Shown here one piece after another: positions 32,965 through 41,227 of a stretch of DNA of 64,000 nt. The notes beneath the pieces were generated by a model. The model saw nothing but the letters and a program-made list of their open reading frames with translations, did not search any database and was not told the DNA's origin. Source of the DNA: Paraburkholderia phytofirmans OLGA172 (lineage in GTDB: Bacteria > Pseudomonadota > Gammaproteobacteria > Burkholderiales > Burkholderiaceae). The position numbers and the translations under genes are program-made. How positions within the stretch are numbered: the stretch's first letter is position 1; each line of letters starts with the position of its first letter. The stretch spans positions 3,658,001 through 3,722,000 of the forward strand of contig NZ_CP014578.1 in assembly GCF_001634365.1 (NCBI RefSeq), in the 5' to 3' direction.

Positions 32965-34644
32965 ATGTCCGAAATGATCGGAGCAGTTGCGCAAGAGGCA
33001 ATGGAGGAAGTCGATGCCGTCGTCGTCGGCGCGGGCTTTGCAGGCCTGTACATGCTTCACCTGCTTCGCGACAAGCTCAAGAAGCGCGTCGCCGTGTTCG
33101 AAACCGCGGATGGTGTCGGTGGCACCTGGTATTGGAACCGCTACCCGGGCGCACGTTGCGATATCCCCAGCCACCACTATTCGTATTCGTTCTCCGAAGA
33201 GTTGCAGCAGGAGTGGACCTGGTCCGAAAAGTACGCCGCGCAGCCGGAGATTCTTGCGTACCTCAACTTCGTTGCCAACAAATTCGACCTTTTCCGCGAC
33301 ATTCATTTTCAGACGGCCATTACCTCGGCGATCTATGACGAGGCATCGGCAAAATGGACTATTCAAACGAGCGCCGGCAAGCGCATCCTCGCAAAGTTCT
33401 TCATTCCTGCCGTAGGCACGTTGTCTCATGCCAACATCCCCAAGTTCAAGGGGCATGACAGCTTCAGGGGCGACGTCTACTTTACCGGGCACTGGCCCAA
33501 GGAAGGCGTCAACTTCAAAGGCAAGCGCGTGGGCATCATCGGCACGGGGGCAACCGCCATGCAGGCGATTCCGCTCATCGCGGAAGAAGCGCTTCATCTG
33601 ACGGTGTTCCAGCGCACCCCGAACTATGCCGCGCCCCTCATGAACGCGCCCATGGACCCCGTGCTGGACCAGCAGGCGAAAGCCATGTACCCGGAGCTTC
33701 GTCGTCAGGCATGGGACAGCTTTGCCGGCGTGCCGTTCGAGCGGCTCAAACCTTCGGCGCTGGAGGTCACGCACAACGAGCGCGTCGCCCACTATGAAGC
33801 ATGCTGGAACGACGGTGGTTTCAGCCTCTGGATCGGCAGCTACCAGGACATCCTCTTCGACAAGCGGGCGAACGAAACCGCAGCGGAGTTCGTGCGCGGC
33901 AAGATTCGCGCGCGCGTGAAGGATCCGGCTATTGCGGACATGCTCTGCCCGCCTGTCGGCCAGACCTACGGCACCAAACGCCAGCCTTGCGAAACCAACT
34001 ACTACGAGACGTACAACCGCGACAACGTCACGCTAGTCGACATCAAGAAAGCGCCCATTGAAGAGATCACCGAAACCGGCATCACGACCACTGACGCATC
34101 CTATGAATTCGACTGCCTGATCTACGCCACCGGCTTCGATGCCTTCACCGGCGCCCTGTTCAAGATGGACATCCGCGGACGCAACGGTCAGATGCTCAAG
34201 GAGCGCTGGTCCGCCGGACCGCGCACGCTCGTCGGGCTCGCTGCTCACGGCTTCCCCAACATGTTCACTATCACTGGTCCGCAAAGCCCGTCGGTGCTGT
34301 TCAATATGCCGCTCGGCATCGAGATGCACTGCGAATGGATTGCCGAGTGTATCGAACACATGTCCGAGAACGGCGTCGCAAGTATCGAGGCAAATGAGCG
34401 GGAAGAAGATGACTGGATCGCTCACGTCAAGGAGGTCGCTGACGCCAGCCTTCTACCAGAGGCGACGTCGTGGTATCTGGGCGCGAACATCCCAGGAAAG
34501 CCCCGTGTTTTCATGGTCTATCTCGGTGGCGGCAAACACTACAAGGACGTCATCTCGACGATCGCGCACAACGGCTACACCGGGTTCACGCTCGACAGGC
34601 AACAACGCCTGACGGATGCCCCCGAATCTGTACCCACGGCCTGA
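32965..34644 (+). CDS. Baeyer-Villiger monooxygenase (type I, FAD/NADPH)
   Basis: From the ATG at 32965 (AAGGAG seven bases upstream) the protein has 559 residues. The N-terminal FAD site is VVGAGFAGLYML (Rossmann GxGxxG, residues 22-27), with GGTWYWNRYPGARCD following as in cyclohexanone and phenylacetone monooxygenases. The NADPH-binding site is GIIGTGATAMQ. Type I enzymes insert one oxygen into ketones to give esters. The signature F-x-G-x3-H-x3-W-P reads FRGDVYFTGHWP, so the usual His is Phe. The start is set by the upstream sigma-54 promoter. Neighbouring esterase and phenol hydroxylase genes suggest an aryl ketone substrate. Confidence 0.9.
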   Translation: MSEMIGAVAQEAMEEVDAVVVGAGFAGLYMLHLLRDKLKKRVAVFETADGVGGTWYWNRYPGARCDIPSHHYSYSFSEELQQEWTWSEKYAAQPEILAYLNFVANKFDLFRDIHFQTAITSAIYDEASAKWTIQTSAGKRILAKFFIPAVGTLSHANIPKFKGHDSFRGDVYFTGHWPKEGVNFKGKRVGIIGTGATAMQAIPLIAEEALHLTVFQRTPNYAAPLMNAPMDPVLDQQAKAMYPELRRQAWDSFAGVPFERLKPSALEVTHNERVAHYEACWNDGGFSLWIGSYQDILFDKRANETAAEFVRGKIRARVKDPAIADMLCPPVGQTYGTKRQPCETNYYETYNRDNVTLVDIKKAPIEEITETGITTTDASYEFDCLIYATGFDAFTGALFKMDIRGRNGQMLKERWSAGPRTLVGLAAHGFPNMFTITGPQSPSVLFNMPLGIEMHCEWIAECIEHMSENGVASIEANEREEDDWIAHVKEVADASLLPEATSWYLGANIPGKPRVFMVYLGGGKHYKDVISTIAHNGYTGFTLDRQQRLTDAPESVPTA

Positions 34645-34792
34645 CCAGGCGACGCGCGCGGCCTTCCTGCCGCACGACGGCGTGATTCGCGCCGTCCAGG
34701 CGGTGAGCCTTCAAACAGGTTGAGCCATACCAGCGGCGCAGGTCGAGGCTGCTGCGATTGGCCCGCGCAATAACGTCCAACAAGCTGTAACT

Positions 34793-34827
34793 CCGGCGGC
34801 CTGGCGCAATTCGCGCCAGGCCGCCGG
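34793..34827. repeat. Perfect 15-bp hairpin in the monooxygenase-channel gap
   Basis: CCGGCGGCCTGGCGC and its exact complement flank AATTC. There is no T run, so it may attenuate or stabilise the transcript between the two genes. The rest of the 34645-34882 gap shows no gene. Confidence 0.7.
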
Positions 34828-34882
34828 CACGGCATTGTGCGCCGCGTGAGTCCTTTCAATAAAACAAAATAGGAGATGCGAG

Positions 34883-35833
34883 ATGCAGGATGAAAAAGGT
34901 GACAAACCGAAGAGGCTTCGATCACGTCGGAACGAGCGCGCAAGCGCCGCGTCCGGATCCATGCGAAAGGCATGCTGCAAGATCTTCGCGGCGTGCATGA
35001 TGGCCGTTCCCTTCCAGATGGCCCATGCAGTCATCGAGACGGATCCCGCCGACTATGTTCCCTTGCCGCCAGGAACGAACCTCGCCGTTCTTTACTACCA
35101 GCATGCTTTCCGCGATAGCACGTACCACGGTGGCGAACAGGTGAACATTCCGTTCAGGCTGGAGACCGACATAGCGATCGCACGGTATGTACGCTATCTC
35201 AGCGTCGCCGGCTTCACCGTGGATGTGCAGGCAATCGTCCCGTTCGGCAGCGTACGCTTGAGTCAGCCGGTGAGCTCGGTCTCGAACGGTGCCGGCGATC
35301 CCTTCCTGGGAACGGTCATCTGGTTGTTGAACGATCAGAAGGCGCAGCGTTATCTGGCGCTCGGTGCGTTCCTGGGCATTCCGGTTGGCAGCTACGACAG
35401 CGCCAAGGGAGCCGTCAACGTTGGTTCGAATCGATGGCAAGGCGTTTTTCAGATCTCCTACGGTCAGCCGATCTACGGAAACCTCGCATTCGACGTGACG
35501 GGCGAATATGCGATCTACGGCGCCAACAACGACTTTGCGGGACTCAAGTATCAGCAAAAGCCTACCTACGAACTCCAGACGCATTTGCGTTATGCGCTGA
35601 CGCCGCTCACCACATTTGGAGTCAGCTTCTATCAAACCGCGGGGGGACGCAGCACGCTTGGCGGAGTCGATCAGGCCGATCGCATCAACACCAGCCGCTA
35701 CCTGCTGACTATCCAGCAGATAATCGTTTCCCCCACGCTGCAACTTGAAGCTCAGTTTGGACAGGATATCCACGTCTCGAGCGGACCCAAGGAAAAATAT
35801 CGGGTCAACCTGCGGTTGGTGAAGGTCTTTTAA
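34883..35833 (+). CDS. Outer-membrane channel, phenol-degradation (MetA-like) family
   Basis: The protein has 316 residues from the ATG at 34883, which has AGGAG 8 bases upstream. A later ATG at 34961 would give a cleaner signal peptide (MRKACCKIFAACMMAVPFQMAHA). The mature part begins with DPADYVPLPPGTNLAVLYYQHAF and is a series of amphipathic strands ending in LRLVKVF, typical of outer-membrane barrel proteins. It resembles the phenol_MetA_deg (meta-pathway) group of putative aromatic-uptake channels. It follows the monooxygenase on the same strand and should share its promoter. Confidence 0.8.
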   Translation: MQDEKGDKPKRLRSRRNERASAASGSMRKACCKIFAACMMAVPFQMAHAVIETDPADYVPLPPGTNLAVLYYQHAFRDSTYHGGEQVNIPFRLETDIAIARYVRYLSVAGFTVDVQAIVPFGSVRLSQPVSSVSNGAGDPFLGTVIWLLNDQKAQRYLALGAFLGIPVGSYDSAKGAVNVGSNRWQGVFQISYGQPIYGNLAFDVTGEYAIYGANNDFAGLKYQQKPTYELQTHLRYALTPLTTFGVSFYQTAGGRSTLGGVDQADRINTSRYLLTIQQIIVSPTLQLEAQFGQDIHVSSGPKEKYRVNLRLVKVF

Positions 35834-35972
35834 CGCTGGACGTCTGTTTGACTGCCGGGCAGCCGCCCGGTGCAGCCCTCCGCCCGCTTCACCTCGGGGA
35901 CGGGACCTTCGCGCGTGGCAAACGCGAAGTCCTCCCAGAGGTGCGGATCGCCGTCGATGTCAAGCCGACGGA

Positions 35973-35998
35973 AGGCGGCCCTTTACGGGCCGCTTTAG
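35973..35998 (+). terminator. Terminator-like hairpin after the channel gene
   Basis: GGCGGCCC and GGGCCGC pair around TTTAC and are followed by TTTAG. It lies between the converging channel gene and phenol hydroxylase operon. Confidence 0.5.
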
Positions 35999-36086
35999 TT
36001 CGCGTAATGCCCTCTTGCGCAACATGCTCCGCAATAGGGCTACGTGCGCCGCGCTGCGTAAGTGGGCAACGGGACCTGCCCAGGTT

Positions 36087-37151
36087 TCAGATCGACCTGA
36101 ACAGAGGGCTTTTCGCCAGAGCTTCGGCGCCGTCCGCACTGGTCAGGAATTTCTCTGTGTAGATATCGCGCTCGAACAGTTGCCCTTGCATGAGCGTTCT
36201 GATGGACGCTTCAATCATGACCGGCGGCCCGCAGAGATACGCCTTGTGGCCGCGAAAATCGTTGGCAAAGTGCGCTTTCGCGGCTTCATGAACAAAGCCG
36301 CGAAAGCCATCCCAGGCGGAATCCACAGCCTCGCTGGAAAGTGCGGGTACATACGTGAAGTTTGCATGCCGCTCTGCCAGTTCAAGAAAAAGGTCGTGAT
36401 AGTAGAGCTCTGCCCGATCGCGAGCGCCATACAGCAGGGTGATCGGCCGCTCATCTCCCTGCTCGAGCAAATCCAGCAGCATCGATCTTGGACTTGAAAG
36501 CCCCGATCCACCTGCAATCAGGATGACGGGTTGCGGGTCCGACGCGCGCACGAAAAATCGGCCGAACGGACCGCTAAAGCGAATCTCGTCGCCAGGCTTC
36601 AAACCCTCGTGCAGATAGCCGGTCCCTGTTCCGCCCGGCACACGCCTGACGTTCAGTTCGATCAGCCTCGAAGAGCCGGGCTTGTCTGCAAGCGAGAACG
36701 CGCGTGGCATGTCTTCACCGGGAATATGGACGTTCACGTACTGACCTGCCTGAAACTCGATGCCCTCGTCATCCAGTTCGATGAAGATGCCCTTGATCGT
36801 CGGCGTCAGGTCGATCATCTCCTTCACGCGGCCCGTATGGTCCTTAACCGGGAAGTGACGTGCATCGACGTCTTCATCGATATCGGCCTCGATCGTGAGG
36901 TCGGATTGCGCCGTCGCGCAGCAGGCGAGACACTTGCGCTCGTCGCGCTCGAAGTCCATCAACGCGAACGGTGACGCGTTGCCATGTTCGACCTCGCCGT
37001 CAGTGACCTGAACCTTGCAGGTCGCGCACAGGCCGTGACAGCACGCGTGCGGCAGCCACACACCTGCCCGAAGGCACGCGTCGAGAATGGTCTGGTTATC
37101 GCCGATTTCAATGGTGTGACCGATCGGCTCGATCGTTAGCTGATAGCTCAT
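36087..37151 (-). CDS. dmpP: Phenol hydroxylase P5, FAD/[2Fe-2S] reductase
   Basis: The protein has 354 residues. The N-terminal plant-type [2Fe-2S] domain shows HACCHGLCATCKVQ and later CLACCATAQSDL (the C-x4-C-x2-C...C arrangement). An FAD-binding domain follows (RAFSLADKPG) and then an NAD-binding domain with ILIAGGSGLSSPRSML and AYLCGPPVMIEASIRTL. It passes electrons from NADH to the diiron oxygenase. It is the last gene of the six-gene operon and ends convergently against the channel gene. The gene name follows the Dmp scheme for this operon type. Confidence 0.93.
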   Translation of the reverse strand: MSYQLTIEPIGHTIEIGDNQTILDACLRAGVWLPHACCHGLCATCKVQVTDGEVEHGNASPFALMDFERDERKCLACCATAQSDLTIEADIDEDVDARHFPVKDHTGRVKEMIDLTPTIKGIFIELDDEGIEFQAGQYVNVHIPGEDMPRAFSLADKPGSSRLIELNVRRVPGGTGTGYLHEGLKPGDEIRFSGPFGRFFVRASDPQPVILIAGGSGLSSPRSMLLDLLEQGDERPITLLYGARDRAELYYHDLFLELAERHANFTYVPALSSEAVDSAWDGFRGFVHEAAKAHFANDFRGHKAYLCGPPVMIEASIRTLMQGQLFERDIYTEKFLTSADGAEALAKSPLFRSI

Positions 37152-37191
37152 TTCAGCCTCTCCTCTCTTCGTGATTGCGTCCGTCGCTGGC

Positions 37192-37554
37192 CTAACTGCA
37201 GGAACCGTGGATTCCGGTCAGGCCGGGCGTGCGAAAGCGAATCAACGCCTTGTGCAGCAATCCGTTTTCAGCGAGCGTCCGGTCGAACTCGGGTACAAAG
37301 CGTTCGTTTGACCGGAACCATTCGATTTCTCCGATCACGACCTTGTCCCAGTCGGGATGCGATGAATAAATACCCGGAATGACTTCGTTGGCGAGCGTTG
37401 CGAAGGTCGTTGCCGGCGAAACTGGAATGCAATGCGGCGCGCAGAACATCAGATGATCCTCCCAGCCGATAAAAAGCAGCCGGTTGCCGTGAAAGTTTTC
37501 TTCACGGTCCTTCACTTCGCCCTTATAGCCTTCATTGAGTGCGATAACTGGCAT
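37192..37554 (-). CDS. dmpO: Phenol hydroxylase P4 subunit
   Basis: The protein has 120 residues, matching the usual length of P4. The sequence MPVIALNEGYKGEVKDREENFHGNR and the tail LLHKALIRFRTPGLTGIHGS are typical. P4 forms the small subunit of the oxygenase complex with P1 and P3 and is needed for activity. It lies between P3 and P5, with gaps of about 36 and 40 bases. Confidence 0.93.
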   Translation of the reverse strand: MPVIALNEGYKGEVKDREENFHGNRLLFIGWEDHLMFCAPHCIPVSPATTFATLANEVIPGIYSSHPDWDKVVIGEIEWFRSNERFVPEFDRTLAENGLLHKALIRFRTPGLTGIHGSCS

Positions 37555-37590
37555 GACTTGTCTCCTTCAGGATTCGATCGACGTACGCCT

Positions 37591-39186
37591 TCAGGCGGCT
37601 TTTTCGGCGGGTGCGGTTTCCCGCGTCTCTTCTCCGCCATGACTCGGTTTGCCGGTCCAGCGCAGCCAGTTCTTCCTGTCTGGCGAATCCTCGAATTCGT
37701 GGCCGTCTTCACCTACGTTGATGTGGTAGTAGCGCAGCACTTCAGCCAGCGGGTTAAAGTCGGCTGCGGTGGGATCCGCATCTTTCTCGAAGCAATTTCC
37801 CTGGTAGATCTGGTGCACAGGTAGCCACGCCTGCACATACTTCTCTGGTTCGTTGTCGAAGACGTCCTTGCAGCCGTCGGAGCAGAAGTGATACTTGTTG
37901 CCCAGGTAGTCGCTTTCGCGATAGCAGATCTTCGTCGGATCGTCGGGCTCCGTGAACGCCATCGGAATCTGGCAAAGCTGGCACAGCATCGGCAACGTGT
38001 TGTTGTAAAAGCGCTTGCCCTGCTGTTGCTGTTCCCGCCAGTACTCGAGGCGGGGCCGATAGAGCTTGTCGAAGGTCGCGGGATACTTTTCGGCCAGCCA
38101 GATCATTTCGTCATCTGACGGTACCCATGTGTGCATGGCCGCCGCGTGCGTGTAGTTGTAGAAGATGCCCCACGCCTCATGCGAGAGGCGATCTTTCTCT
38201 TTCGATGCAACGTCGTGGTACTTCGGCATGCGAATGCCATAGCGTTCGAGGTCATGAAACAGCGCACCGCCGTTCTTCTCGAAGTAGGTTTCCCACGCTT
38301 CCTGCCAGGACATGATCCGCTTGGGCAACATGTAGTCCATCATCATCGCAACGAGCGTCAGCAGGCGGTAGCCGCGCCAGAACCACTTGTCGACCCATTT
38401 CTGGATGATCGGCACATTGCCGGGGTCCTGTTCAAGCAGAAATTTCACGACCTCCAGCCCGAGGGTCATGTGACGCGATTCGTCGGACTGCGCGGAGAAG
38501 CCGAATGTCACCGTCGCCATGTCGCCGTTAAACGCGGCACCTGACATGAACGGCATGAACAGCAGATTGGTCAGCACATATTCGAACGAGAACGAGATCG
38601 CCGTCACGAATTCGAATGGCCCGGCGCTCATCGCGTCTTCGAAATACGACTTCGGCACTGACAGGTACCAGAGCCGGTCGTGCATATGCTTGAAGTCGTG
38701 AAAGCCATTGAAGAACTTGTTGTAATGGCTGATCGTGTGGACCTGCGTTTGCGCGTGACGCAGTTCGTCGATCGCCTGCATCTGGCAGGCGATCCGCGCA
38801 CCGGCTCCGCGAAAGTTGCGCCCGGCCAGCGCGAAGCCGCGATGCGCCGCGTATTCGAGTGGGCTTACCCCCGTCAGGAACAGCTTCAGCGCGTTGATAT
38901 ACCGTGGGTCGGTGACGTTGAACTGGCCGTTGTTCTGCTGGAAAGCATCGATGATCGCGTAGAGCTTGCGTTCCTTCTCTCCCTGATACTTCCAGTAGGC
39001 GTCCATCGTCAGGCGGAACGGGTCTTCCCATTTGTCCCAGTCGTGGACCTTGATGCCTTCGAATCTGTCGTACGGAAAAACTTTGTCCATCGGCTGGTAG
39101 GTCGTTTCCCACCCGAGGCCGCGGGTCAACATCGCATAGTTTTCCTTGATGCTCAACTTCTTCGGCGTCGCGTTGGTGGTGCTCAT
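37591..39186 (-). CDS. dmpN: Phenol hydroxylase P3, diiron alpha subunit
   Basis: The protein has 531 residues, of the bacterial multicomponent monooxygenase family. The carboxylate-bridged diiron site is shown by two E-x-x-H motifs: DELRHAQ (about residue 140) and DESRHMTLG (about residue 240). Late in the sequence CQLCQIPMAF and CSDGCKDVF add a cysteine pair. It hydroxylates phenol to catechol with the help of P1, P4, P2 and P5. It is the largest gene of the operon and its length and motifs look intact. Confidence 0.95.
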   Translation of the reverse strand: MSTTNATPKKLSIKENYAMLTRGLGWETTYQPMDKVFPYDRFEGIKVHDWDKWEDPFRLTMDAYWKYQGEKERKLYAIIDAFQQNNGQFNVTDPRYINALKLFLTGVSPLEYAAHRGFALAGRNFRGAGARIACQMQAIDELRHAQTQVHTISHYNKFFNGFHDFKHMHDRLWYLSVPKSYFEDAMSAGPFEFVTAISFSFEYVLTNLLFMPFMSGAAFNGDMATVTFGFSAQSDESRHMTLGLEVVKFLLEQDPGNVPIIQKWVDKWFWRGYRLLTLVAMMMDYMLPKRIMSWQEAWETYFEKNGGALFHDLERYGIRMPKYHDVASKEKDRLSHEAWGIFYNYTHAAAMHTWVPSDDEMIWLAEKYPATFDKLYRPRLEYWREQQQQGKRFYNNTLPMLCQLCQIPMAFTEPDDPTKICYRESDYLGNKYHFCSDGCKDVFDNEPEKYVQAWLPVHQIYQGNCFEKDADPTAADFNPLAEVLRYYHINVGEDGHEFEDSPDRKNWLRWTGKPSHGGEETRETAPAEKAA

Positions 39187-39207
39187 GTTGTGTCTCCTGT
39201 TCGCCCG

Positions 39208-39480
39208 TCAGGCTTTCCATTCAAGAATGAATTCGTCATCTGTCTCTTCGATGTTGCCGCCAAGCGAGATCAGGTTGAGTTGCAGTTCGCGCAGATCGAA
39301 GTCACGGCCAATGCGCGCCTCGATCGATTCACGCCTGATCACCAGACGGCCGACGGCATCGATCTTGACCATGGCCGGAAATGCGTTGATGACGGCGTGG
39401 GGGTTGTCCGCTTCGATTGCCTCGATGATCGGCCGGGAATCGTCGTTGGTCTGAAACGCGATAAACACGGAATCAGTCAT
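39208..39480 (-). CDS. dmpM: Phenol hydroxylase P2, regulatory subunit
   Basis: From the ATG at 39480 the protein has 90 residues (MTDSVFIAFQTNDDSRPIIEAI), the usual length of the cofactor-free coupling protein that binds the hydroxylase. The start overlaps the end of P1 by eight bases, which is normal for translational coupling. The C terminus reads GGNIEETDDEFILEWKA. Confidence 0.93.
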   Translation of the reverse strand: MTDSVFIAFQTNDDSRPIIEAIEADNPHAVINAFPAMVKIDAVGRLVIRRESIEARIGRDFDLRELQLNLISLGGNIEETDDEFILEWKA

Positions 39481-40501
39481 GAATGGCCTCCACAGCGGAT
39501 GCAAGCGACACACCCTGTTTCAGCACGCGGGCGTCGAATGCTTCAGCGATCTCGCGCAGTGCCGATTCGGCGTCGTTGGCGCCAAGCGCTTCGATTGCAA
39601 GGGGTTGCAACGCGTCGAGAACCTGAGGACGCCACTTCGCGATCCACTGACCAAGCAGCGCGGCGTTTTCTGTCGACTCCGACGCTGCCGTCTTGAGCGT
39701 CGCGTCGACCCATCGATTCGACTCATCGAACCACGTGCTTGCGAACTCGTTCAGCATGCCGATGCCGGGTCCGCACTGTTGCGTCAGACGCTGGTCGATA
39801 TGGCGGTAGAAGAGCGGATACAACAGGCCGTCCAGCACGACGTTCTGCGCGACGTAAGTCTCGAACCAGTCCTTCACTACCATCGTGTCCTCGACCATGC
39901 GGCGCAGGCCCTGCCAGGTCGGGCTGCCAAGCCAGCGCTCCTTGCCGTCCAGCAGCGACGTGCCCTGATTGCCGTCGAGCAGCACGCCAAGGCGTGACAG
40001 GTACTGCGCAATGCCCAGCCGGTCCATGCTATGGAACATGGTGGCCTGGGTAATGGCCGTGCCCCATCCATAGCCCGTCACGAAGCAGTTATTCGTGTTG
40101 GCCGCCCATTCGACGTGCCTGAGAGGCACCATCAGCGCGGCAATGTGTGCTTTCACCTCAGCCGGCAGGTCACTCAGAAGGCGGCGTTTGGAGACGAACT
40201 CGATGTTCTTCTCCATCGTGTCCTGCTGCCTCGAACGCGTGATCGTGTAGGTCCCGTAGTAATACTGACGAGGGTCCTTGAACGCGTACCAGTCGTTCAT
40301 CCTGATGGCCGTGCGGCCCTTGTCGTACAGCGCGAATTCGGGCTCCCACAGTGGCCGGTAATGGAAATTGTCTTCAGGCTGCAATTCCAGAGTGGCTTCC
40401 TGATATCGCGAAGCCGGCTTGTCTCCGCCCAACCGTCGCGCTACATGAGAGAAGGTCTGACGGATCTGCTGTACGGCAGACGTCTTGATGTCGATTTGCA
40501 T
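39473..40501 (-). CDS. dmpL: Phenol hydroxylase P1, beta subunit
   Basis: The protein has 342 residues. MQIDIKTSAVQQIRQTFSHVARRLG starts the beta subunit that pairs with P3. The middle segment NTNNCFVTGYGWGTAITQATMFHSMDRLGIAQYLSRLG is typical of the family. It carries no metal site of its own. It lies between P0 and P2. Confidence 0.94.
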   Translation of the reverse strand: MQIDIKTSAVQQIRQTFSHVARRLGGDKPASRYQEATLELQPEDNFHYRPLWEPEFALYDKGRTAIRMNDWYAFKDPRQYYYGTYTITRSRQQDTMEKNIEFVSKRRLLSDLPAEVKAHIAALMVPLRHVEWAANTNNCFVTGYGWGTAITQATMFHSMDRLGIAQYLSRLGVLLDGNQGTSLLDGKERWLGSPTWQGLRRMVEDTMVVKDWFETYVAQNVVLDGLLYPLFYRHIDQRLTQQCGPGIGMLNEFASTWFDESNRWVDATLKTAASESTENAALLGQWIAKWRPQVLDALQPLAIEALGANDAESALREIAEAFDARVLKQGVSLASAVEAIHD

Positions 40502-40529
40502 GGCGTGTCTCCTTGGTTTCCTATACGGG

Positions 40530-40805
40530 TCACTCAGACAGTCCAGGCTGTCCGTAGCGCCATTTCAGCTGTTCGAGGTCAAGCGCCTCGCCTTCGTCGT
40601 CGCTCAGGTGGACTGCGCGGTTTGCCGTGCAAAAGGACTCGTAGTCCGGCAACGCCATGACGAGCTCGACGCTGAGTCCCGGGTCACCGATGGAAAAGTC
40701 GAATTCGACAAAACCATCGTCGCGACGTTGCCTGACACGGACATAGCGTCGAGTTACGTCAAAAACGCTCGAGGCTGGCTCAACATGGGGTGGATGCAAT
40801 GGCAT
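40530..40805 (-). CDS. dmpK: Phenol hydroxylase P0, assembly subunit
   Basis: The protein has 91 residues (MPLHPPHVEPASSVFDVTRRYVRVRQRRDDGFVEFDFSIG), in the DmpK position at the head of the operon. P0 is thought to help iron incorporation into the oxygenase. A sigma-54 promoter lies about 100 bases upstream. A GAGACA-type ribosome-binding site precedes the ATG. Confidence 0.9.
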   Translation of the reverse strand: MPLHPPHVEPASSVFDVTRRYVRVRQRRDDGFVEFDFSIGDPGLSVELVMALPDYESFCTANRAVHLSDDEGEALDLEQLKWRYGQPGLSE

Positions 40806-40908
40806 CGCTGTCTCCTTCGTTTTGATTTCCGCATCAGACTCCTCGCGCGGTTCATGCCGTCATTCACTTCACGCTTTCATCGAAATGCGGGACTGCGCAG
40901 GTATTAAG

Positions 40909-40923
40909 GCAATCCCGATGCCA
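40909..40923 (-). promoter_or_regulatory. Sigma-54 promoter of the phenol hydroxylase operon
   Basis: On the minus strand TGGCATCGGGATTGC matches TGGCAC-N5-TTGC with one change and correct spacing. It lies about 105 bases upstream of the P0 start. Confidence 0.75.
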
Positions 40924-41048
40924 GCGGCAGTTCAACAGGCCACGAATGCCGCGCAGAAAGACGAAAAATCCTTTGTTAATCAATGGAAAAACAAAGGCCG
41001 AACAATCAGGCGACAAATGAACCGCGAGCCATCAGAACCCCTTGCGCT

Positions 41049-41122
41049 TGACCAAATGATCGAAATCCGTCGTGATCGCTTGCTCGGCGTCCAATCAAAT
41101 CGGTATCCGGGAACACCCGGGG
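41049..41122. repeat. Activator-site region, copy 1 of a diverged repeat
   Basis: TTGACCAAATGATCGAAA with TCCGTCGTGATC following is related to the region at 43613-43695 over about 75 bases: both share AAATGATCGAAA, CGTCGT and then GTATCCGGGAA. The first part looks like a DmpR-type upstream activating sequence, about 130 bases upstream of the phenol hydroxylase -24 element. Confidence 0.65.
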
Positions 41123-41227
41123 TTCGCAGGTGGGCGATTCGCCGTGCAGCGGGACACGGAGCGTTGCATACTGACGGGCAACACCCGTTGGCGGGACTTC
41201 AAGAAAAGTGGTGGGAGACGAATCCTG

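Noticed and set aside
36531..36974. Plus-strand frame opposite phenol hydroxylase P5
   Set aside because: It is the complement of a clearly coding gene with the GC bias of the region; no family match.
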